Shown here piece after piece: positions 18,127-25,683 of a stretch of 44,041 bases of DNA. The stretch comes from Phycisphaerae bacterium. GTDB lineage: Bacteria; Planctomycetota; Phycisphaerae; UBA1845; PWPN01. The stretch lies in contig JAAYDF010000171.1 in the NCBI GenBank assembly GCA_012729395.1, positions 1-44,041 of the forward strand, written 5' to 3'. The notes under the pieces are model-generated. The model saw only the letters and a list, made by a program, of their open reading frames with translations. It searched no databases and was not told the origin of the DNA. The stretch's first letter is position 1. Every line of letters starts with the position of its first letter. Position numbers and translations under genes: made by a program.

Positions 18127-19164
18127 ATGATTGAACCGAACCGAAAAGGTGAAGTCTGGGTCTTTGCCGAGCAGGAGGACGAGAGCCTTAACGACGTCTC
18201 GCTCGAGCTGTGCACCAAAGCGCGCGAACTGGCCGACCGACTGGGCGTGCAAATGGGCGCCGTACTCGCCGGGTGGAACGTCCGCGAGCTCTCCTACCGC
18301 CTCATCGCCCACGGGGCCGACCGCGTCTACCACGTGCACGACACCCGGCTCGAACACTACCGAACCATGCCCTATGCCCGGGTAATGTGTCAGCTCATCA
18401 CCCGCCATAGGCCGCAGATTGTGCTCTACGGCGCGACCCCCCTGGGCCGCGACCTCGCCCCGCGCATCGCTTCCGAGATGCGGGCAGGCCTCACCGCCGA
18501 CTGCACCGACCTCGACCTCGGCGACTACGAGGACAAACGAGCCAAGACCACGCACCACAACCTGCTGCTGCAGATTCGGCCGGCGTTCGGCGGGAACATC
18601 ATTGCCACGATCATCAATCCCGACCGCTGGCCCCAGATGGCTACCGTCCGCGAGGGCGTCATGCGAATGGGCGAGGGCGACGCCCGCCGCAGCGGTGAAA
18701 TCATCGACGAGAAAATCGCGTTCGACGACTTCGACTTGGCGGTCAAACTCATCGAACGCCACCGCGAGCAGCGCAAGGTCAATCTCAAGGGCGCCCGCGT
18801 CATCGTCGCCGGCGGCGGCGGTGTGGGCAGCAAGGATAACTTCAAGCTGGTCCACGAACTGGCCGGCGCGCTCGGCGGAGCCGTCGGGGCTTCGAGGGCC
18901 GCGGTCGACGGCGGGTTCATCGGCAAAGAGCACCAGATCGGGCAGACCGGCACGACCGTTCGGCCCGCACTCTATGTCGCCTGCGGTATCAGCGGGGCCG
19001 TCCAGCACCGGGCCGGCATGGAGGAGTCCGCCAAGATCATCGCCATCAACTGGGATAAGGACGCGCCGATTTTCTCCGTCGCCCACTACGGCATCGTCGG
19101 AGATATCGGCAAAGTCATCCCCATGATGATCGAGGCGATCCGCGAACGCGGGACAACGGATTGA
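18127..19164 (+). CDS. etfA: Electron transfer flavoprotein subunit alpha
   Basis: The protein has 345 aa and begins 10 bases after etfB. The N-terminal half is an adenine-nucleotide hydrolase-like fold (VWVFAEQEDESLNDVSLEL). The C-terminal FAD domain is complete: RVIVAGGGGVGSKDNF, GASRAAVDGGFIGKEHQIGQ, TVRPALYVACGISGAVQH, and IIAINWDKDAPIFSVAHYGIVGD. It holds the electron-carrying FAD of the ETF heterodimer. There is no N-terminal ferredoxin domain. The downstream acyl-CoA dehydrogenase gene is separated by a 228-base repeat cluster. Confidence 0.95.
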   Translation: MIEPNRKGEVWVFAEQEDESLNDVSLELCTKARELADRLGVQMGAVLAGWNVRELSYRLIAHGADRVYHVHDTRLEHYRTMPYARVMCQLITRHRPQIVLYGATPLGRDLAPRIASEMRAGLTADCTDLDLGDYEDKRAKTTHHNLLLQIRPAFGGNIIATIINPDRWPQMATVREGVMRMGEGDARRSGEIIDEKIAFDDFDLAVKLIERHREQRKVNLKGARVIVAGGGGVGSKDNFKLVHELAGALGGAVGASRAAVDGGFIGKEHQIGQTGTTVRPALYVACGISGAVQHRAGMEESAKIIAINWDKDAPIFSVAHYGIVGDIGKVIPMMIEAIRERGTTD

Positions 19165-19185
19165 CGCAAAGATTCGTTGCGTTTC

Positions 19186-19373
19186 TGTTTAGCCGTGTCG
19201 CTTGCGACATAGATCTTGTTTAGCCGTGTCGCTTGCGACACGGATCGGTGCCGCAAGCGGCACCGCTAAACAAACGATGCTAAACAAGCGACGCTGAACA
19301 GACGCTGCTGAACAAGCTCAACGAGCTGAACGAGCGGAACGATCTCAACGAGCGGAACGACCTGAACGAGGGT
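19186..19373. repeat. Composite repeat cluster between etfA and the acyl-CoA dehydrogenase gene
   Basis: Two direct 24-nt copies (19186-19209 and 19217-19240) start TGTTTAGCC and contain the palindrome TGTCGCTTGCGACA. An inverted tail (19247-19272) holds GGTGCC...GGCACC and GCTAAACA. Four 14-nt units follow (19265, 19279, 19293 and 19307; type GCTAAACAAGCGAC), then seven 9-nt units of the type AACGAGCGG (19311-19373). The array decays from a REP-like palindrome into a microsatellite. One frame reads Asn-Glu/Asp-Leu/Arg triplets to a TAA, but it has no standard start codon. Confidence 0.85.
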
Positions 19374-19392
19374 TCGGAATAAGGTAACCAGT

Positions 19393-21144
19393 ATGCCCAA
19401 CTTCTTCGACGATAACGAGGATATCCGTTTTCTGTTCGATCACCTGGATATCGCCAAGCTGGCGGAGATCCAGGAGGACGGATTCACCCGTAACAAAGGC
19501 CGGGGCAGCGAATACGCTCCCGTCAACGCCGCCGACGCGGTCGACAACTACAGCCGCATCCTCCAGGTCGTCGGAGACATCGCCGGCAACCACATCGCCC
19601 CGCGGGCCGAGCAGGTCGACCTCGAAGGCAACCAACTCAACGAGGACGGCACGGTTACCCTCGGCGAAGGCGTCCGCAAGAATCTCCAGAACCTGGCCCA
19701 GGCGGACCTCATGGGCTTCACCCTGCCGCGCGAGTACGGCGGGTTGAACTGCCCCAACCTGATCTACACCATGGCCGTCGAGATCATCAGCCGGGCCGAC
19801 GCTTCGCTGATGAATCTCTTCGGCCTGCAGGGCATCGCCGAGACCATCCACGCCTTCGCCGATCAGTCCATTCGTGACGAGTACCTGCCCCGCTTCGCCA
19901 ACGGCGAGGTCACCGGGGCCATGGTCCTCACCGAGCCCGACGCGGGCAGCGACTTGCAGGCGGTGGGCCTGCGGGCCTGGCAGGACGACGACGGCCAGTG
20001 GCGTCTCAAAGGCGTCAAGCGATTCATCACCAACGGCTGCGGCGAGATCCTGCTCACGCTGGCCCGCAGCGAGCCGGACAGTAAAGACGGCCGCGGGCTG
20101 AGCCTCTTCCTGGCCGAGCGATGCGACCGCATCAAGGTCCGCCACCTTGAGAAGAAACTCGGCATCCACGGCTCGCCGACCTGCGAGCTGGTCTACGACG
20201 ACGCACCCGCCAAACTCATCGGCGAGCGGCAACGCGGACTGATCACTTACGTCATGGCCCTGATGAACGGCGCCCGCGTGGGCATCGCCGCCCAGTCGCT
20301 CGGCATCGCCGAGGCCGCCTGCCGCATCGCCCGGCACTACGCACACACCCGCAAGCAGTTCGGCGTGCCCATCGAGAAGCTCCCCGCCGTCGCCGAGTTG
20401 GTCACCGATATGCGCGTGGCCGTCGAAGCCGCTCGGGCCTTGGTCTACGAGACCAGCACGGTCTGCGATCTCGAAAACAACAACCTCCGCGTACTCGAGA
20501 TGTACCCGTCTCTCGATCCCGACGAGGCCAAGCGACGCAAGGCCGAGTCTCGCAACCACAAACGGCTCAACGGCATGCTGACCCCCATGAGCAAGTACTA
20601 CGCCTCCGAGTTGTGCATCCGCATCGCCAATGACGCCATCCAGGTGCTCGGCGGATCCGGATACATGACCGACTACCCGGCCGAGCGATACCTCCGCGAC
20701 GCCCGCATCACCACCATCTACGAGGGCACCAGCCAGCTCCAGATCGTGGCCGCCGTCCGCGGCGTGTGCTCCGGGGCCTTCGAGAAACGCGTCGAAGAAC
20801 TCGAGCAGCGAACCTTCACCGACGAGCTGCTCATTCGCCTGCAGACGGACCTCGGCGAAGCGAAGAAGCTCGTGCTCCAGGCCATCAAGTTCGTCAAAGA
20901 ACGCGGTAACGAGTACATGGACCTCCACGGCCGCAAGCTGGTGGACAGCGCCGTCACCGTGCTCGTCGGACACCTACTGCTCAAGCAGGCGGCCGTCAGC
21001 GACCGCAAGAAGGCCGTCGCTCGCCGATTCATCGACACCGGCCTGCCCACCCTGCGCCGCGACGTCGAACTGATCTGCAGCGGCGACCAAACACCCATCG
21101 AGCAGTTCGACCTCATCGCAGGCCCGCCCGGCTCGGCTTCCTGA
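19393..21144 (+). CDS. Acyl-CoA dehydrogenase family protein
   Basis: The protein has 583 aa, longer than classic 380-aa members because of an extra C-terminal helical region. AAGG lies 8 bases before the ATG. FAD and substrate motifs are clear: VLTEPDAGSDLQAVGLRAW, KRFITNG, HGSPTCELVYDDAPAKLIGE, HTRKQFGVPIEKLPAV, QVLGGSGYMTDYPAERYLRDARI, and IYEGTSQLQ with the catalytic-type Glu. It oxidises an acyl-CoA to the enoyl-CoA and passes electrons to the ETF encoded upstream. Chain length cannot be read from sequence. The three genes form one functional operon. Confidence 0.92.
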   Translation: MPNFFDDNEDIRFLFDHLDIAKLAEIQEDGFTRNKGRGSEYAPVNAADAVDNYSRILQVVGDIAGNHIAPRAEQVDLEGNQLNEDGTVTLGEGVRKNLQNLAQADLMGFTLPREYGGLNCPNLIYTMAVEIISRADASLMNLFGLQGIAETIHAFADQSIRDEYLPRFANGEVTGAMVLTEPDAGSDLQAVGLRAWQDDDGQWRLKGVKRFITNGCGEILLTLARSEPDSKDGRGLSLFLAERCDRIKVRHLEKKLGIHGSPTCELVYDDAPAKLIGERQRGLITYVMALMNGARVGIAAQSLGIAEAACRIARHYAHTRKQFGVPIEKLPAVAELVTDMRVAVEAARALVYETSTVCDLENNNLRVLEMYPSLDPDEAKRRKAESRNHKRLNGMLTPMSKYYASELCIRIANDAIQVLGGSGYMTDYPAERYLRDARITTIYEGTSQLQIVAAVRGVCSGAFEKRVEELEQRTFTDELLIRLQTDLGEAKKLVLQAIKFVKERGNEYMDLHGRKLVDSAVTVLVGHLLLKQAAVSDRKKAVARRFIDTGLPTLRRDVELICSGDQTPIEQFDLIAGPPGSAS

Positions 21145-21179
21145 CAGAAGAACCAAAGGCAAGCAGCAGGGTTTGTCCC

Positions 21180-21317
21180 CGCCTTTTCACGAGAAGCGCC
21201 AGGGGTGATCGGAGCCTTGCCCGCGAGAAGGGCTGGGCTTCATTCCAGCTCTTTCCGCAAGAAGTGCCGGGCGGCACACCCACCCTTCTCCCGCAAAGCG
21301 CCGGGATAAACCCGGCG
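21180..21317. repeat. Four-unit 34-nt degenerate tandem array
   Basis: An A/G-rich core (GAGAAG, GAGAAG, AAGAAG, then AAAG) ends at 21196, 21230, 21264 and 21298, exactly 34 bases apart. Each unit then has its own GC-rich segment, three of them able to fold (GCTGG...CCAGC, TGCC...GGCA, and CGCCGGG...CCCGGCG at 21299-21317). A 34-nt period is not a codon multiple, so it is not coding. The rest of the gap 21145-21535 holds only the promoter and Shine-Dalgarno of the next gene. Confidence 0.7.
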
Positions 21318-21410
21318 ACTCGCCACGGGTGCGACTCGCTGGACAGCGCCGGCACTTCGCCGATCCGATCACGCCCCCACCCCCCGCCAACAGGTTGGTA
21401 ATCGGCCCGC

Positions 21411-21439
21411 TTGACCTTTGCCGACGGCCACCGTACTCT
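21411..21439 (+). promoter_or_regulatory. Sigma70-like promoter of the NfeD-flotillin operon
   Basis: TTGACC (21411-21416) and TACTCT (21434-21439) are 17 bases apart. Transcription would start near 21446, about 90 bases before the ATG at 21536. Confidence 0.6.
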
Positions 21440-21535
21440 GATTACACTCGCCGACCCCGGCGTGTGAGGATGCCCCGCTTCACCTCTGGGCACCCGCCGG
21501 CTGACCGCCAGGGGGCGAGCCAGGAGCCGACCGCC

Positions 21536-22135
21536 ATGGTGGACCTCTTCAAAGCACTCTTCGACTGGCAGGAGCTGACCACTTACGGCGTGGATGTCAT
21601 TATCTACCTGTTCATGGCCCTCGTTGGCACGCTCTTCTTCCTGCTTCGCCTTTTGCTCTCATTGTTTCTGGGAGCCGACAGCGACTTCGACATGGACGTC
21701 GACGCGGTGGTCGATTCCGACGTCAGCTTCTCGCTTTTCAGCACCCTCTCGATCCTCGCGTTCTTCATGGGTGCCGGTTGGATGGGCCTGACCTCCAGAG
21801 TAAGTTGGGAGGGCGGCCACTCGGGCTCCGCGTTCGCCGCGGTGGGCTTCGGTGCCGGCATGGCCCTGCTGGCCTCGGGCATGATGTACGGCGTCAAACG
21901 AATGAGCCTCCACGCCCACTACGATGTCAACACCGCGCTTGGAAAAACCGCCCGTGTCTACCTGACCATCCCCCCCAAGGGGCAGGGCCGCGGGCAGATC
22001 ATGACCAACGTATCCGGCAGAAGCAAGGTCATGTTCGCCCGTTCAGAAGCCCAGGAGCCCATCGCCGCGTTCGCCATGGTCCGCATCCTGCGGGTGGATG
22101 ATGATGAGACTTTCGTCGTCGAACCGGAAAGCTGA
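21536..22135 (+). CDS. NfeD/YuaF-like membrane protein
   Basis: The protein is 199 aa. The ATG at 21536 has AGGAG (21522-21526) 9 bases upstream. Three membrane segments (about 18-46, 64-86 and 98-121) are separated by an acidic DSDFDMDVDAVVDSDV loop. The soluble C-terminal part (about 134-197; GKTARVYLTIPP, GRGQIMTN, AMVRILRVDDDETFVVEP) looks like the OB fold of NfeD/YuaF proteins. In Bacillus, YuaF is encoded with the flotillin YuaG and acts in membrane microdomains. The flotillin gene follows 162 bases downstream, which supports the same role here. Confidence 0.8.
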   Translation: MVDLFKALFDWQELTTYGVDVIIYLFMALVGTLFFLLRLLLSLFLGADSDFDMDVDAVVDSDVSFSLFSTLSILAFFMGAGWMGLTSRVSWEGGHSGSAFAAVGFGAGMALLASGMMYGVKRMSLHAHYDVNTALGKTARVYLTIPPKGQGRGQIMTNVSGRSKVMFARSEAQEPIAAFAMVRILRVDDDETFVVEPES

Positions 22136-22297
22136 ACTACAGGATATCCTCGGAAATCACATGAGGGGTAAGACGTCGCACAGGCCTGGTACGCGTGACT
22201 CGCGAACGCCATCCGCGAGCGGTCTTGCCGCTTCGCTTGATTCACGCACAACGGACGGCTACACAACTCCGCGTTACTCTCGCAAAAGGAAACACAC

Positions 22298-23920
22298 ATG
22301 AACCTGCACCACCCCATGCTCGCGGTCACGCCCGACTTCGGCCCAATCACGCTGATCATCGTGCCCGTGCTGGTGATCGCGTTCATCCTCGCAATCGTCG
22401 TTCGGCAATACCGCCGCTGCCCCTCCAACCGCGTCATGGTGGTGTACGGCAAGGTCGGCGGACAGCAGGCGGCCCGATGCGTGCACGGCGGAGGCGTCTT
22501 CATCGTGCCGCTCTTCCAGAGCTACGCCTACCTGTCGCTCGAACCCATGACCATCGAGATCGACCTCACCGCGGCCCTGTCCAAGAAGAACATCCGCGTC
22601 AACGTGCCCTCCACCTTCACCGTGGGCATCTCGACCGACCCGGCGATCATGAACAACGCCGCCGAACGCCTCTTGGGCATGAATGACCGCGAGGTCACCT
22701 CCCAGGGCCGGGACATCATCCTCGGCCAGATGCGCCTGGTCATCGCCACCCTGACCATCGAACAGATCAACCAGGACCGCGAGACCTTCCTCGATTTGGT
22801 CAACAAGTACTGCGGTGCGGAGTTGAACAAGATCGGCCTGGAGGTCATCAACGTCAACATCCGCGACATCTCCGACGAGAGCGGCTATATCGACGCCATC
22901 GGGCGCAAAGCCGCCGCCGAGGCCATCAACCAAGCCAAGATCGAGGTCGCCGAGGCCAAGCGTCACGGCGACATCGGCGAAGCCACCGCCGACCGCGAGC
23001 GAGAGGTCCAGGTGGCCGATCAGATCGCCCAGGCGGAGATCGGCCGCAAACAAGCCCAGCGCAACCAGCGGATTCGCACCGCCCAGCTCGAAGCCGAGGG
23101 GATCGCCGGCGAAGCCGAGTCCCGTCGGTCCCAGGACGTGGCCACCGCTGAACAGGGAGCCAAGGCCATCCAGGGGCAGAAGACAGCCGAGGCCGAACAG
23201 CGTATCCGCGTCGCGGAGCTTGAAGCCGAGGCGGTGCGCGGGGAAAACGAATCCAAGGCCAAGGTCGTTGACTACGAGGCCACGCTGGCTGAAGCCCGCG
23301 CCGAAGCTCAACGACGCGGCGAAGTAGCCCTGGCCAACGCCGCCCGGGATGTGCTCCTGGCGGAGAAGGAACAGGAGATGGCCCGCCTGGAGAAGACCCA
23401 GGTCGTCCAGCAGTTGATCGAGCGGACGAAGGTCGAGATAGACGCCGAGGCCGAGGCCGAACGCCTGCGCCGCATCGCCAAGGGTGAAGCCGACGCCGTC
23501 CTCGCCAAGTACAACGCCGAGGCCGAGGGTCTCCAGAAAGTGCTCGAAGCCAAAGCCACCGGATACGAGCGAATGCTGAGCATCTGCGGCGAACGTAAGG
23601 ACCTGGCCCCCTCACTGCTGATCATCGAGAAGCTCCCCGAGCTCATCGCCGAGCAGGTCAAGGCCATCCAGAACCTGCGGATCGACAAGATCACCGTCTG
23701 GGACTCAGGTCAAAGCGTCGGCACCGACGGCACGGTCAGCACCGGCTCGACTGGCCAGTTCCTCCGGGGCCTGATCGGCGCCCTGCCGCTCATGCACGAG
23801 CTGGCCAAGCAGGCGGGCATCGACCTGCCGGGCGTCCTGGGCAAGGTGCAGGAAACCGAGGACGCCGCAGGCTCGGCCGGCCCCTCCAGCACCCGCAAAA
23901 TCCGCCCAACGCCCCCGTAG
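22298..23920 (+). CDS. Flotillin-family SPFH protein
   Basis: The protein has 540 aa, with AAAGGA 7 bases before the ATG. A membrane segment (about 17-35) leads to an SPFH domain (about 38-200; GGGVFIVPLFQSYAYLSLEPM, NVPSTFTVGISTDP, VNKYCGAELNKIGLEVINVNI). A long Ala/Glu-rich coiled-coil region follows (about 200-430), then the flotillin C-terminal segment (GYERMLSICGERKDLAPSLLIIEKLPELIAEQVKAI). Flotillins oligomerise and organise membrane microdomains; the NfeD-like protein encoded upstream is the usual partner. The stop codon TAG (23918-23920) is the TAG of a family-A REP (CCGTAG), so the repeat forms the end of the reading frame. Confidence 0.93.
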   Translation: MNLHHPMLAVTPDFGPITLIIVPVLVIAFILAIVVRQYRRCPSNRVMVVYGKVGGQQAARCVHGGGVFIVPLFQSYAYLSLEPMTIEIDLTAALSKKNIRVNVPSTFTVGISTDPAIMNNAAERLLGMNDREVTSQGRDIILGQMRLVIATLTIEQINQDRETFLDLVNKYCGAELNKIGLEVINVNIRDISDESGYIDAIGRKAAAEAINQAKIEVAEAKRHGDIGEATADREREVQVADQIAQAEIGRKQAQRNQRIRTAQLEAEGIAGEAESRRSQDVATAEQGAKAIQGQKTAEAEQRIRVAELEAEAVRGENESKAKVVDYEATLAEARAEAQRRGEVALANAARDVLLAEKEQEMARLEKTQVVQQLIERTKVEIDAEAEAERLRRIAKGEADAVLAKYNAEAEGLQKVLEAKATGYERMLSICGERKDLAPSLLIIEKLPELIAEQVKAIQNLRIDKITVWDSGQSVGTDGTVSTGSTGQFLRGLIGALPLMHELAKQAGIDLPGVLGKVQETEDAAGSAGPSSTRKIRPTPP

Positions 23921-23992
23921 CGGTCGCCCCCCGTGGCGGCCTCCCCCCGTAGCGGTCGCCCCCCGTGGCGACCGGCGGCTGTGTCACCGCCG
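23915..23992. repeat. Family-A REP pair between convergent flotillin and thymidine kinase genes
   Basis: One truncated unit (23915-23938) and one full unit (23947-23975) match the REPs around the RAYT gene. A second hairpin follows, CGGCGG (23973-23978) with CCGCCG (23987-23992). The cluster contains the flotillin TAG and, in the loop of the second hairpin, the thymidine kinase TGA. It may act as a two-way terminator. Confidence 0.9.
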
Positions 23993-24565
23993 CAGATGTG
24001 CCGGCGGGGGTTCGAAACACGCGGCACACCGCGGCTCGTAACTCTCCGCGCCGCCGATCATGCGAACCGTCTCCACCGGCGCCAGCCGCTGGGTGTACTC
24101 TGCCGGCGCTCCGCACCGCGCGCACACCGCCCGCGTCCGCGTCACCTCGTCGGCCAGTGCCGCCAATTCCGGCATCGGCCCGAAAGGCTCCCCCCACGAA
24201 TCCCGATCCAACCCCGCCACCAGCACCGTCCGCCCCGTCGCCGCCAAGTGTCGGCACACCGCCGGCAGGTCCGCATCGAAAAACTGGGCCTCGTCGATCA
24301 CGACTACCTCAGCCCCGCCGGCTCGCTCCACAATCTCGCGAGCCGAGGCAACCGGAATCGCCTCCGCCCGGCCGCCATCGTGCGCCACGATTTCTCCGGC
24401 CGCGTAGCGGTCATCGGACGCGTGCTTCAAGACCACGACCGCCAAACCCTGCTCGTGGGCTTGCCGCAGACGATCCAACAGGTACCGGCTCTTGCCGCTG
24501 AACATGCAGCCGGTGACTACCTCGATTCGACCACCGGCCCTGGATATCGACTCACTCGGCAACAT
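23984..24565 (-). CDS. tdk: Thymidine kinase
   Basis: The protein is 193 aa from the ATG at 24565, the usual length for type-II kinases; an ATG at 24631 would add 22 unrelated residues. The P-loop is GCMFSGKS (19-26), the catalytic Glu lies in DEAQFF (E92), and the zinc site is CxxC plus CxxC (C148, C151, C180, C183). The enzyme phosphorylates thymidine to dTMP in pyrimidine salvage. A GGGGTGA stretch upstream may serve as ribosome binding site. The stop codon and last residues lie inside REP sequence. Confidence 0.92.
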   Translation of the reverse strand: MLPSESISRAGGRIEVVTGCMFSGKSRYLLDRLRQAHEQGLAVVVLKHASDDRYAAGEIVAHDGGRAEAIPVASAREIVERAGGAEVVVIDEAQFFDADLPAVCRHLAATGRTVLVAGLDRDSWGEPFGPMPELAALADEVTRTRAVCARCGAPAEYTQRLAPVETVRMIGGAESYEPRCAACFEPPPAHLRR

Positions 24566-25069
24566 GCCCAAGTCACCCCACAGCCACCTAACACCGCTCG
24601 CGCGCTCATCATGCGGTAAGGCCCGGATCATGGCAACCAGCCCTCCGCCCGCGACCGCCTAGACCCAAACCACGCACCAACAGCTTCTCACATGTACTTG
24701 ACCGGCCGCCCTCGGCCAGGACCATCGCCCCAGCCCGCATGCTCGGCCGACGGAACCACGGGCCTTGCCCCCTTGTGCGATTCATCATGCCCCGGTCTTC
24801 TGTTGCCTGGGCACAAACGCCGTAATCTTCGTTGCGTCCTACAGTTACAGATCTTCTTGACCCGCCGACAACCGTCCGTCACGACAGCCCGCTACAGACC
24901 GCACAGACCGAACAGATCCACTACGCCCTCTAACATTCGCATCTACATAGGCTTAAGCCTGACATCGGCATGGCCATAAGCACGCCTGGGTGCAGGCACA
25001 CCCGCTGCCATTCTGAGGTCAGGGGCAACCCTTGTGTGGGTATGGGCAGGCCCGGAGGAGGAGAGACAA
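24566..25069. other. Gene-free divergent intergenic region
   Basis: About 500 bases separate the divergent tdk gene and the small protein at 25070. I see no convincing gene, RNA or riboswitch. Two things stand out: a perfect 12-bp palindrome AGGCTTAAGCCT (24949-24960), a possible operator, and several short hairpins close to the Shine-Dalgarno. A TTGACC at 24857-24862 has no -10 at the right distance. Confidence 0.5.
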
Positions 25070-25579
25070 ATGGATGGGGTTTCAGGTATCAACAGCGTTT
25101 ACAGCCCGGCGATCACCAGTCCATCGATGCCGGCGACATCCGCGGCCACAGCCCAGGGCGGCATGGTCGCCGAGACCACGCCAGCCCAAGCCTCCGCCAT
25201 CCAGTCGCAGGAATGGGCATCGCTCTCCAATCTGGCCATCAACCAATCTTCCGAGTCTCTGCTGGTCGCCGACAACGCATCCTCGGCAGCCGTCAGCAAT
25301 GAACTGCTCGGGGCCATCCTGCTCTTCTTGATTCTCGAGTACATGAAAAGCAGCAGCGAGGACGAGAAGAAGGATCTGCTCGGTCTGATGGGGACGATCA
25401 TGCAGATGCAGCAGACTTCAGAGAGCCAATCAAGCGTACTGATGTACTCCAGTTCGTCGCTCAGCATCGAGAGTACAGAGATGCAGGTTGGTTCGAGCAG
25501 TACCATTTACACCAACGCCGGCCTGGCCCAGAGCCACGCCGCCGACCCGGGTGCCGGCGGGCTCGACGTCACCGCCTGA
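25070..25579 (+). CDS. Small Ser-rich hypothetical protein with one hydrophobic helix
   Basis: The protein is 169 aa, starting MDGVSGINSVYSP. The start at 25070 is fixed by a very strong purine-rich ribosome binding site (GGAGGAGGAGAG, about 25054-25065). It has no Cys, a Ser/Thr/Ala-rich N-terminus, a hydrophobic helix NELLGAILLFLILEYMKS (about 78-94) followed by a charged SSSEDEKKDLLGLMG helix, and a Ser-rich tail. There is no signal peptide. I do not recognise the family. The helix-charge-helix layout could suit membrane association or self-assembly. It is followed by a strong hairpin and stands alone between convergent and divergent genes. Confidence 0.75.
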   Translation: MDGVSGINSVYSPAITSPSMPATSAATAQGGMVAETTPAQASAIQSQEWASLSNLAINQSSESLLVADNASSAAVSNELLGAILLFLILEYMKSSSEDEKKDLLGLMGTIMQMQQTSESQSSVLMYSSSSLSIESTEMQVGSSSTIYTNAGLAQSHAADPGAGGLDVTA

Positions 25580-25610
25580 CCGCTTACGGTTTCGCCTAGC
25601 CCAAAGCACA

Positions 25611-25632
25611 CGGCCGGGACTGAGCCCGGCCG
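25611..25632. terminator. Hairpin terminator shared by convergent genes
   Basis: A perfect 8-bp stem, CGGCCGGG (25611-25618) with CCCGGCCG (25625-25632), has the loop ACTGAG. It lies 32 bases after the stop of the small protein gene and 52 bases beyond the stop of the convergent EF-hand gene. No strong T-run follows on either side. Confidence 0.6.
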
Positions 25633-25683
25633 TATGCGTTTAGACTTCACACTTTGCGAGGAGCGCGGGTAGTTCGCGTCAGT

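Noticed and set aside
19311-19379. A tiny peptide frame of Asn-Glu/Asp-Leu/Arg triplets ending in TAA
   Set aside because: It has no ATG, GTG or TTG start and is fully explained by the 9-nt tandem repeat.
21180-21317. A CRISPR-like array
   Set aside because: The units are degenerate, contiguous, without spacers, and no cas genes are present in the window.
24566-25069. A riboswitch or structured leader before the small protein gene
   Set aside because: Short hairpins occur, but I could not match any known riboswitch core such as GEMM or cobalamin.
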